In this document: positions 13,801 through 25,600 of the stretch, piece by piece
How the letters are laid out: each line of letters opens with the position of its first letter
Position numbering within the stretch: position 1 is the stretch's first letter
DNA from: Diadema setosum
Lineage: Eukaryota > Echinodermata > Echinoidea > Diadematoida > Diadematidae
NCBI GenBank assembly: GCA_033980235.1
Contig: CM067075.1
Span: 12,064,292 to 12,128,291 of the forward strand
Length of the DNA: 64,000 nucleotides
Reading direction: 5' to 3'
Made by a program: the position numbers and the translations under genes
The notes under the pieces: generated by a model
Database searches by the model: none
Seen by the model: only the letters and a program-made list of their open reading frames with translations
What the model was told of the DNA's origin: nothing

Positions 13801-16800
13801 GGAGAGAGATTCCTGCGTGGAGTCATGGTTTACTTTACTGGACTGTGTTATTGAAATAAAATTTGGGCATTAATGCGTGGTAGCTTGTAAATCGTTGGAA
13901 CTTCTTGAAGAGCCTGTACAGTGAAGTTGTGTCATATTAAGTCTGTTTTTGTTTGTGTATTTGTTTGTTCTCTTCTTTTTGGTATTGAATCTAGAACGTA
14001 TTCTACGAGATTAAATGTTGAAGATATCCCGTTTAAACAAGGAGTTATGTTTTGGTCATCTGGACTATATTGAAAGATGTGAAGGTTATATTTGTTTGTC
14101 GGTTTGCAATTCGTTTGATTTGTCGAAAATCCATCACTGTGAAAAAGGTGTTACATCCATTTTGTTTAATTGGCATTGAAGCTACAATGATTTTACGATT
14201 TTTTTTTTCGTAGAAAGCCCATTCATCCAAATATAAAAGAACAACTACAAGGCTGTACCCATTGCTGTAGTCTGAGCAGGGGTAGAAGTAGAAAGAGTTG
14301 TGGTCTCCTCCTTCCTAGTAGTACCCATCGGAGTTGTTGTGGTAACAGCTGTGGTGGTAGCTTCAGTTACTGTAGTGGGTTTCGACGTGCTGGTAGGTAC
14401 ACTTGTAGTGACAACGGTTGTGACTACTGTTGTTTCCATGCTCGTAGCTGATTAATGAAAGAAAAAGAACACCGGGAATCCAAGATATGAAAGGAATGTT
14501 ACAGAATGTAAATTGTGAATTTGTTGCTAAAAAGTTGAGTGCACGGTTAAGTACCAGAAGTAACCAGCGGGCAGTATGTATAGACTATATGAACTTATCA
14601 ATTCAATAACATACAACTAATCTTTTTTTTTTCTGTCTCTGAATTGAGAGCACAGGAAATTTCAAAGGTAATAGACCGTGGAATATCAGCAACAACGGGA
14701 ACATTCAACTCGATATATTATAGATCGAATAAGAGAACAAGCGAGATGAGAAAGTAGGAATATGGGAACCCAGAATAAAAGGAAACGAAATTACCTGTCT
14801 CAATACATCCTCTGAATGTCACCGTCAACTGCGAATCTGCCACGTTGTAGTCATCAGGAAGGGTGATGTCAAAATAAACTTCATTCAAACCAGTCAAAGG
14901 TTCAAACTCGTACATTCCTGAAGGCTGATCTTCTCCGGGTTCAGCTGTAAATTGGCGTTCAGCATCTCCATCGCTCGACGGCAGGACACCAATTGTGACA
15001 GTATTGGGAGGCGAGCCATTCGTTGTGGTTATGCTGACGGCTGATACCTTAATCGTCACTTCGGAGGTGTCATCCGTTGATTTGACAATGACTCTTACTT
15101 TCCTATTGGAAGTAGGTTCCGTCCAAAGGTTTGTTTCGACGTTGTCCAGTAAAACTTTTAATTTAGTATCAGGGTCCTCGCCATCCAGTGGTTTTCTGCA
15201 ATAACCTGGAAAGTAAAAGAAAATAATTTGTAGCGTAAAACTGTTTGGGAAACAGAAAACCGTTGACTGGTACACAGAGTTACCAACATTTGTATTTATT
15301 CTCTTGTCTAGTTTAGCAAACTGGCTCGTTGGATGTGGTGTAGCAGAAAGTACATGATGGAACAGGTTATGTTGACGCGGAAAACTTATCTGACTGCCTT
15401 CTAATCAAATGAAATCCTTCAGGTTTAGATTCTTGGGACACAAGTCCGACAAGAATGGAAGTGAAAAAGTACCTGGCGTAGTAGATTCCGGCCTTTCTGT
15501 AGTGATCGATGTAACAGTTGTCTGAGTTGTAGTTGTTGCTTCAGGAGTGGCAGTAGTTTCCTCAACGACTGCTGTTGTTTGCTCGGTTCCTGGAGCAGTA
15601 GTCGTTGTCGCTCGCGTTCGCGACCTTGTTGTGACTTCTGTTAAAAAAGAAAACGACACGCATGTATCTGTCACTCAATGTTTATGACAGTTGAGAAAAA
15701 CATTTTGAAGACAATACCTATAGCGAAGAATAGCCGAAACCAGTTTGAATTTAAAGTAATCATTATTTAGTGATAACAGATTTTCTTTCTTCCTACACGT
15801 TAATTAAAAAAGGTTACAAATACAATGCAGACTTAGACCTACCTGACTGACCCAGAGTTGTCGTTTCTGTAAACGTTGAGAGAAAAAAAAGAGAACATTC
15901 TAGTTATGGATCGATTACAGTCGCATCAGACAGAGCTGAAATATTATATTGAAATACAAATTAAGTACTTTCCATGACTTAGGTGATGATTTATTGTTTT
16001 GCATATCTTAATGTTCAGAAATTCAAGATGTAATTTCAAAAACAGTGTCCTCGCTAATGAATGTAAGGTTTGGCATCAATGCACTGCTAAAAAACAATAA
16101 CCAAAAAACAAAGTTTAGCGTCTTGTCACTTGATCTGGTCAGGAGAGAGATTCCTGCGTGGAGTCATGGTTTACTTTACTGGACTGTGTTATTGAAATAA
16201 AATTTGGGCATTAATGCGTGGTAGCTTGTAAATCGTTGGAACTTCTTGAAGAGCCTGTACAGTGAAGTTGTGTCATATTAAGTCTGTTTTTGTTTGTGTA
16301 TTTGTTTGTTCTCTTCTTTTTGGTATTGAATCTAGAACGTATTCTACGAGATTAAATGTTGAAGATATCCCGTTTAAACAAGGAGTTATGTTTTGGTCAT
16401 CTGGACTATATTGAAAGATGTGAAGGTTATATTTGTTTGTCGGTTTGCAATTCGTTTGATTTGTCGAAAATCCATCACTGTGAAAAAGGTGTTACATCCA
16501 TTTTGTTTAATTGGTATTGAAGCTACAATGATTTTACGATTTTTTTTTTCGTAGATAGCCCATTAATCCAAATATAAAAGAACAACTACAAGGCTGTACC
16601 CATTGCTGTAGTCTGAGCAGGGGTAGTAGTAGAAAGAGTTGTGGTCTCCTCCTTCCTAGTAGTACCCATCGGAGTTGTTGTGGTAACAGCTGTGGTGGTA
16701 GCTTCAGTTACTGTAGTGGGTTTCGACGTGCTGGTAGGTACACTTGTAGTGACAACGGTTGTGACTACTGTTGTTTCCATGCTCGTAGCTGATTAATGAA

Positions 16801-19608
16801 AGAAAAAGAACACCGGGAATCCAAGATATGACAGGAATGTTACAGAATGTAAATTGTGAATTTGTTGCTAAAAAGTTGAGTGCACGGTTAAGTACCAGAA
16901 GTAACCAGCGGGCAGTATGTATAGACTATATGAACTTATCAATTCAATAACATACAACTAATCTTTTTTTTTTTTTCTGTCTCTGAATTGAGAGCACAGG
17001 AAATTTCAAAGGTAATAGACCGTGGAATATCAGCAACAACGGGAACATTCAACTCGATATATTATCGATCGAATAAGAGAACAAGAGAGATGAGAAAGTA
17101 GGAATATGGGAACCCAGAATAAAAGGAAACGAAATTACCTGTCTCAATACATCCTCTGAATGTCACCGTCAACTGCGAATCTGCCACGTTGTAGTCATCA
17201 GGAAGGGTGATGTCAAAATAAACTTCATTCAAACCAGTCAAAGGTTCAAACTCGTACATTCCTGAAGGCTGATCTTCTCCGGGTTCAGCTGTAAATTGGC
17301 GTTCAGCATCTCCATCGCTCGACGGCAGGACACCAATTGTGACAGTATTGGGAGGCGAGCCATTCGTTGTGGTTATGCTGACGGCTGATACCTTAATCGT
17401 CACTTCGGAGGTGTCATCCGTTGATTTGACAATGACTCTTACTTTCCTATTGGAAGTAGGTTCCGTCCAAAGGTTTGTTTCGACGTTGTCCAGTAAAACT
17501 CTTAATTTAGTATCAGGGTCCTCGCCATCCAGTGGTTTTCTGCAATAACCTGGAAAGTAAAAGAAAATAATTTGTAGCTTAAAACTGGGAAACAGAATAC
17601 CGTTGACTCGCACACAGAGGTATCAATATTTGTATTTATCTATTTATTTGTATTTTCATCGAAAGTACATTCCGTCCAAAGATTTGTTTCATTGTCGTCA
17701 AGTAAAACGTGTAATTTAGTATCAAGATTCTCACAATCCGGTGGTTCTCTGCAAGCGCCTGGTGATTAAAAGATATGTCATGGATGTTGACATTTATGGC
17801 CACTAATATTGAAGGAAAAGTGTTTGGTAGTTCTGCTATCTTAGAGTTGTCCGCCAATCCAGTGGTTCTCTGCAAGCGCCTGGTGATTAAAAGATATGTC
17901 ATGGATGTTGACATTTATGGCCACTAATATTGAAGGAAAAGTGTTTGGTAGTTCTGCTATCTAAGAGTTGTCCGCCAATTTAGTGGTTCTCTGCAAGCGC
18001 CCGGTGATTAAAAGATATGTCATGTCATGAGTTGTCCGCCAAAAAGATCCCCCTAGTAATACACGAGGTGTTGCTGTTTGAAAGAAAACTGTCCAAATAG
18101 TTCACCCAAAGATTGCTGAATTTCAATTCTGAAAATACAAAATCTTTCTCGCGCGAGAGAGGGATACCCCCTCCCATACCCTCTCCCTTTCGGTCATTTC
18201 TACCTAGTACACTTTTAGGTTGACAGATTTCCGAATATCTCATCAAAACTTTGCGCCAGATCTGTCACTTCCGTCCAAAAAATGCAAAAGTTCCGTCGGG
18301 TGGGTGGGAAGGGATATGTAGATACTTTCAACTAACCCTATTTTCCACCGCTTGGTTTCCCTCCATAGATTTAGTGCACTTCTGGGACCGAAAGTTTTCC
18401 GAATTCCATCAAAAAATGTGTTTACGAGATGTTTTAATTTGATTCTAAAAATGCAAAACTTTCCTCGTATGCAGAGGCGTCGATTCTGGAGGTCTAGGGG
18501 GGCAAACATGTCATTTTGCTCCCCCAGTAATTCCACGTATATAGTTATTTAGATCCGTTTGACAGGACATTCCTGTGAAAACAACGGAGAGTTCTAGTTT
18601 CGTGACATGTACGAGTCACTTTGTTCAGCTCTATGCGAACTGTCCGGCTGGCATCCATCACGGATAGATGCTCGTCGGTGTCGGTCAGAGCTGAAGAAAC
18701 AATCCAGACGAGACATGAAACAGTTACACTCAGTGGTGTTCATATAGGTAGTCCTGTCAAGCAGATTTGATTACGGGTCGTTACCGCACTATATATGAAT
18801 AAATATCTGCATCGATATATCTTGAGATAAACAAGTTGAGACATTGGATAAACGTATGGCAAACGTCTGTGAATCGTAGAGTTCAGTGCTGTTTTTGTTT
18901 CCCCTCGAATCAGTGATATCATTGGCATCCACATAAATGCGATAAGAGATGATAGCAAAAACTGAGAAGCCTGGACTGACCTATGTTGATATACAATGTG
19001 TATTATATATATATTATATATACTTGTTCTTTTTTTCTTTTGATGTGAAATCAAAATGGTAGAGCTGCAATTTCGCGAGGAGTATTTGTTGAAGCATATT
19101 TACTGAAATGTGGCGAGTTCTTTTTTTCTTTCTTTCTTTCTTTCTTTCTTTCTTTCGTCCTTTCTTGGGGGAGGTTGGATGAGCTGGATGTTATTGGTGG
19201 AGAAGACAAATTTTGATATTCAAATAATCAGTTTTTGATATCTAAATCAGAGTCTACCAAAACACGATATGGAGTTTGACGGATACGCCTTTCAAACATA
19301 AGTATTCAGGTCTGAGTGTATGATATTAATATGGGCATTTTGTCTCGTTTTGACTTTAGATTGAAAGATATTACCTGGTGTTGTAGGAACCACGACCTCC
19401 CCTGTTGTAGGTGTAAACGTGGAATATTTTGTCGTTTCCTCCTCCTGTACTCGTGTGGTCTCCGTCATTGTTGGTGTGACGATAGTTGTGATCCTTTCCG
19501 TCGGCGTGGTAGTATGCCCTGTAGAATGTTTGAAGTACCGAATTTCATCAGAATATCATCACCCGTCGAGCAGTACACACTTATACATTGTACATATACA
19601 TTTACATT

Positions 19609-19653
<45 letters not shown>

Positions 19654-22600
19654 TTACATATACAAATACATGCACATACATACGTGTGCACATACTACTA
19701 TGTGTAAACAAGGTGACTTTCAACATTCCGGCATAGAAGACAGCGTAGAAAATATTGCCATTTACGTAGGTATGTCTTTGTTTATGGTGATCATAATACT
19801 TGCACGCTTTAGTCCGCCATGCGACACAGCGTGTTTTTACTCTCCGGGTCTTCACTGACCTATACAAGTACCTATACGTATAAAAGCATCCTTTTAGTCT
19901 TCCCTCGTCATTTTCTTCCAATATTTTTGAATTTCTGTGACCAATATTTGTTAGCGTGTGACATTCGCCTTTTCCCCACGACTAGACCTACGCACAAATC
20001 GAGGATTTATGTCTCAGAGCGTTTGCGTGACCGTAGTACTGCAATATTTAAAAATACAGAAACACTGTTGATCGTTCGAGAGTTTGTCAAAGATTGCAGT
20101 CATTCCTTGCTTTAGAGTTTTTTTCCCCGTGATTACACTGAATGCTATCGACTTCATTACCCAATATCATTACAGCCGATATGAATGACATGCTTTCAAG
20201 CAATTTCAAGTGCATGGTCTGACTTGTGTATATTTATACTATCATAATCACTATCATCATACTTTTCTATCAAAATTTATTACTTTATCATGAATAGAGA
20301 TACATCCGTGACATCCAAATGTGACAATTGGCAGTCAGAAGCTATTCTGCTTACCGACAATGCAGCCCTTGAAATCAAAGGTAAAGTAGACAGCGCTTGC
20401 TGTATTGTCCAGCGCGGTGACAGTAATCCAGAATTCCTCAATGTCTGTCACTTGCATCATGGTTTCAGGAAGCTCCACGTTCCAGGGACTACTGCTATCG
20501 CCACTCTTCTGTAGCTGGAAGTCCAGTGAACCCTGTCAATGACAAGAGCAACAACACCACCACCCACAATTCGTTAAGTCCATAATAAATGGAAAGAGTT
20601 TGGTCGGAAAACAGGCTAAAGGCCACCGCTACTATACGACTTTCGATCGCACGACTGACCGACTTCGGATCTGAAATAAACAAGCGTGTATATTCTAAGA
20701 ATATTCTGATTTATTTCAGATCTGCACTGCAAAAAGTCCGGTGTTAAATATGAAACACCGAGCTGGTGTTAAATTTCCGGTGCTCATTCATGGTGTTAGA
20801 TTAACACCTCCGGGTGTCATGACAAAATTTAAAATTGTTTTTTGAATAGTTTCTTAGTTACTGCACTTCTTGTTAATTTTGAACTTCAACAAGACGATAA
20901 AGAATTTTCCGATAAAGTACTTGATTTTTGAAAAAATGTGTAAATACATTTACACCACAGTAACACCAGGTGGTGTGGTTCCCTATTGAAGCTGGACGGG
21001 TGTTATACCATTGAAATTAACACCACCAATATCAAATCAACACCATGCGGTGTCATTATTGAATTAACTCTAGCGCAGTGTCAAAAATATCACCAGCCAC
21101 AGTGTCAAATTAACACCACGAAGTGCCAGGCGAACACTTTTTACCACCGTCAAAATACATTTTCTACACCTGTGGGTGTGGTCCTCTATTGAAGTTTGAT
21201 CGGTGTTAGATTTAACACCCATGGTGTTAAATCTAACACCGATGTTTTTACAGTGTAATGTCGGTCAGTCATGCTACCGAAGGTCGTGTACTGTGCGGTT
21301 GAAGTGTCATTGTCAAACAAATTAAAGTAGGTCCACCATCATTTCAAGCAGAATAAAACCTTTCCAGCGCACCTCACTTGTTGCATACCCAATTATTTTC
21401 TTGAAGTTGTGATTGGAAATACCCTATGTTTTCTTATATTTTTTTTTTATTGTTTTAGCAGCTTTGATCTCAGATTTCTCATATTAACATGAGTCAACCT
21501 CTTCTTATGAGGGGTTGATTGTCGTCACGAGTTGCAGGGCTGATGAAATGCGTCAAAGCGCTCCGCAGTACTGGAATCTTTGTTTGCACCCGCCTGATCT
21601 GCGGAGTGATATGTGTTACACAATGATGGTATGTATTCATTGTTACCATGGAGAATACTGCTATCAGACAGAAGTCACATTGCACTTTATGGGATGTGCA
21701 TATGTGACCGCGCGTCACAAAACCAGCAAAACGTCGCACGCCCTGATTGTACGTGAGGAGTGGAAAAGGTGAAACGGGTCAACCTAGTAAATCTCGACTT
21801 TTCAATATTATCTGAAAGAGCAATTATTCTATCATAAAACAAATGGGAAATTGTGTTTTAACAGTTTTTGTAGAACACATTTTTTTTTTTTTTTTTGTAG
21901 GATAGTGTGATCAGGTATGTCTTCGAGGCACCTTTTAATTTCTCAGAAACCCTTTACACACTCTTTACTCTCAAATCTTATAATTTTTGAAGGGATGGTG
22001 CTACTGCTTTGAAATTCATGGAATGGATCCATGGATAGAATGTGTTAATAGAGCATTCTCAATTTTCATGATAATCGGATAATTCCTTCACTGTTGTTTA
22101 TATGGACTTTTACACCCTGTTTTTGCCCCATTCTTTGCAAAGAGCACGGCTTGGTAAAATTAAGTGATTGGATAGACCCTATACTTAAGAGCCTCTTTTT
22201 TCATTACTCAGTTTTCCAGAGAGTGTGCTTTCTTCTCAAGATTTAGATAGATCAGGAAAGTCCATTTCAATCGAGTTATACATCAGTCAAAGCTTAAAGT
22301 GTGCTGAGTCACATATACAAATGGTGTAGCAAAAAAAAAATGTACTAAAAGAAAAAGGTGGTACGTACTGGAGGAATTAATCGATTAAGTTAAGATGTAC
22401 CGAGAGAATTTGAATGCCCCTACACGTGAAAGTAGGCACTATCCCAAATAAATAAGTCCAATTCTTTCTACAGGTTAACCCTAAAATGGCCGGGCGGGGG
22501 GGGGGGGGGGGGGAGTTGAATCAACCCCCCTCGACATTTTTCGCGACTACTCCGCCGTGCGAAATTTTTTGACTGCGCCGTTTGCTGACTTTTTACTTTC

Positions 22601-25600
22601 AAGTCTCGCGCATCTTTTGACACCATTTTCGCGAAAATCGTGCATACCGTTACGACGCTGCATAACGTTTTATAATGCCTGTCAGACCGAAAATGGCTCA
22701 AAAACGTGATTTTGTGTGTAAAGTCTATGCAAATGGAGTTTTCTCTTTTTATTTATAAAGATATGATTATTTTCACTTCCATAGGCTGAAACTAATTAAG
22801 TTTAGCGTAATTATGCTGGAAATAGGTTCTGTCATAAATTTTGCCGAAAAAAAATGATAAAACAAAAGGTCAAAAAACCAAAAAATACATAAGAAATTCA
22901 TAAAACAATAGAATACATAAGAAATTGATTTTAATACCAATTTTTTTAAGTACATTGTTAGGAATGCTAAAAAGAATGTTTTCACCAAAAATTAGGATTC
23001 TAGGAGCTGTAATTTCTGATTTAGAGCAAAATGTATGATTTTATGCATATATTGGCATAATTAATCACTATGGTGAAAATTTCCATTTCTTTTTGTATAG
23101 CTTGGTAGATTACGCCACAGGTAATGCACGTGCCAAATTTCATCATGATTGCGCGATCAACGGCCGAGATCTCGGGAGGGGGGGGGGGTTTGAATCAACC
23201 CCTCCCCGGCCACAGGATCTAAAAAAAGCCCGGCCTGGTTACGGTTAATCATTTCTATTGTTTATTGTTTCATAGGGTCTATTTTGTAACTACATTTAAG
23301 CATACTGTTCCAGCAAAAGCTTGGGCCCTGCATTTGTTTCAAGTGGAGGGAAGTACATGTGGTAGAGTCAAAGGGAAGACAAGTTTTGAGAGCAGATGCA
23401 AAAAAAGAGTGATGCAGGGAAGAATATCTTACTGATGTGCTCATTAAGAAAAACTTAAATATTTGTATAACAACAAACGGTTCTAGGACAAGTACCCCTG
23501 GGCTATTACTCCAGACCCTTCTACCGACCCAAACTCTAATCCTAATCCTGAACCTAATCCTAAGCCTTACCAAATTTCTAAGGCAACAAGAACCATTTTT
23601 CTTTTGCATCCTCTTCTTGCACCAAGCGGCAGAGCGTATTGACATAAATTCACATGTATCCTTGTACATTTAGGAAAGCATAATCACTTTCGTGGTTGTG
23701 AACATCGAGACAAGAATATAGACACTCAAGAACACGGGCCAAACTCACGTCGGCACGCTGTACGGGATTCAGCGATTGCTGTCCGGATCTTCGATACTGC
23801 AGTCGTATCGTGACGCCCGTGATCGAGTTTCTTTGATCGCCGACGACCACTGACGACACTGTGACAGGTGTGCTAAAGGTGACCATTAGACTCATCGGAA
23901 GCTGGCCAGTGGGGTTCAGTATGTTCCATACGTTGCCCGACATGACTAAACCAACTTCGTTAACGGGCGTCATGACGATGCTGACGTCACTGATGTCACT
24001 GAGAGGTTCGTCGCAGATGCCTGGCAGTCGCAAGAGAATAGAAAAAAAAAAGAAGAAGAAATGCTGATTGTGTAATCTTAACCCAAGCGACGCAACGTCA
24101 TCCAAAACAATTCCAGCATGAAAATCGTACTATCTCATTTACATTAATTGTTCTCTGAGTACTCTTATTCACTGATCAGGAACCCATTACCTATATAGAC
24201 AAGTGACAAATTTGATTCACAGATTGCATTCTCATAATTTTTACGTCTTATGTTTATCTCTACTGTTGTATTTCAAAATATCGACGAGATAGAGATGACG
24301 AAGATGTGGTGTTTGTGAAGTAATACGAACAACGGTTGTAGCCATCACAATAGACATAGTGAATACGATTATTATGACAATATGGATGATAAGAGTAAAA
24401 GCAATGAAAACAAAATTCAGACTCTCGTAATGTTCAGTCTAGCGACAGCAGCGGTAAACTTACCTGGTGTTGTCAGTCGTGTAGTGGTGGCGATGGTTGT
24501 GGCCGCAGTAGTCGGCATTGTCGTTGCAGATGTTGTAGTGGGCATAGGCGTGATAGTTACACGTCTGGTCATTGTTGTTGGAATGACCGTTGTTGTACCA
24601 ACTGAAGGTAGTGTTGTCGGTACCACTGATGTTTTCACTGCAGGTGTTGTTGTTTCAAATACCCTTGTAGTTGCAGCGGTTGTTGGTATTCCTCTTGTTG
24701 TAATGATTTCTGGTGTCGTTTCAACTCTTGGGAACGTTGTTTCAATTGTCTTTGTAGTTTTAACCGTTGGCGATGTGGTTAGTACTGCCGTTGTAGTTTT
24801 CACTTCGGGCGTTGGCGTTGTAAAGGCCGTTGTAGTTACACCCACCGTTCCTTCCGTTGTTCCTAGTGTTGTGGTTGGAATATGCTTTGTCGGCTTTTTG
24901 GATTCGGTGGGGTTGGCCGGTCTTGGTAGGGTTGTGCTGGCTGGAGATGCAGTTGTAGATAAAACAGTAGATGGAACTAACGTGGAAGACTGGAACAGCT
25001 TAGTAGTCGGCGAGATAGTTGTTGTCTTGCCAACCGTTTCAGTGGATGGAACTGTCGTGATCTTTGTTAGTATGGGTGACGTCACCGAAGGGATTCTGGA
25101 AGTTTCTCGGGCGCGTGTGGTTGGTAGCGATGATGTAACAGGTGCCAGGGTAGTCGTCATTTTTTCTTCAGTGACTTTCTCCGTTACTGTTGTCAAAACA
25201 TTCGACGTTGGGGTTGCGGCCGTAGACACCGAGACCCGAGTTGTAACACTTGTCACCTTCGGGCCCTCAGTTGTCGTGACAGAGTGAGTAGAAGTGGTTG
25301 GTGCCAAAGTTGTAGCCAGTTTTGTCGTAACGGGTAATTTTGTTGTCTCGACTGTAGTGACAGTGGTAATCATCGTGGTAGTTGGTCCCTCCGTTGAATG
25401 CTCTGTCGTAGCCTTGGTTGTAATGGTCTCTGTGGTGGTGGTAACCTCTTCTCTGCATTCGCAGCACTTGCCTTCCGTGTTGTCCAAAATCAGTCCATCC
25501 TAATTCAAAGACATAATCAAGTACATTGTAATATATATTCAAGAATGGATGGAACTGAACTTCTATTTGGAACGTCGACCGTCAATTGAATATTATAAAA

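Larger units (their letters stand above)
1..17640 (-). repeat. Left tandem array: eight 2.34-kb four-exon units
   Basis: D exons start at 202, 2544, 4894, 7237, 9577, 11919, 14259 and 16600, a spacing of 2340-2350 bp. Introns are almost as conserved as exons, differing by scattered single bases and homopolymer lengths. Within a unit the introns are about 205 bp (B to A), 267 bp (A to C), 346 bp (C to D) and 735 bp (D to the next B), and I see nothing else in them. Bases 1-201 match the start of the D-to-B intron, so the array probably continues beyond the left edge. One unit codes for 263 residues. Confidence 0.95.

Noticed and set aside
1..17640. Bacterial-style CRISPR or satellite array
   Set aside because: Units are 2.34 kb with spliceable coding exons; no short repeat-spacer structure.
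18025..18536. Open frames of 60-100 codons on both strands
   Set aside because: They lie in decayed subrepeats also seen at 51-52 kb; no splice borders or domain features.
19316..19921. Overlapping open frames on both strands around the ACATAT repeat
   Set aside because: They are created by the microsatellite (Tyr/Thr, His/Ile runs), not genes.
24382..25287. 301-codon plus-strand open frame rich in Val
   Set aside because: Antisense of the Thr-rich mucin exon; ACN codons read as NGT, which prevents stops. Low-complexity Val run, not a plausible protein.
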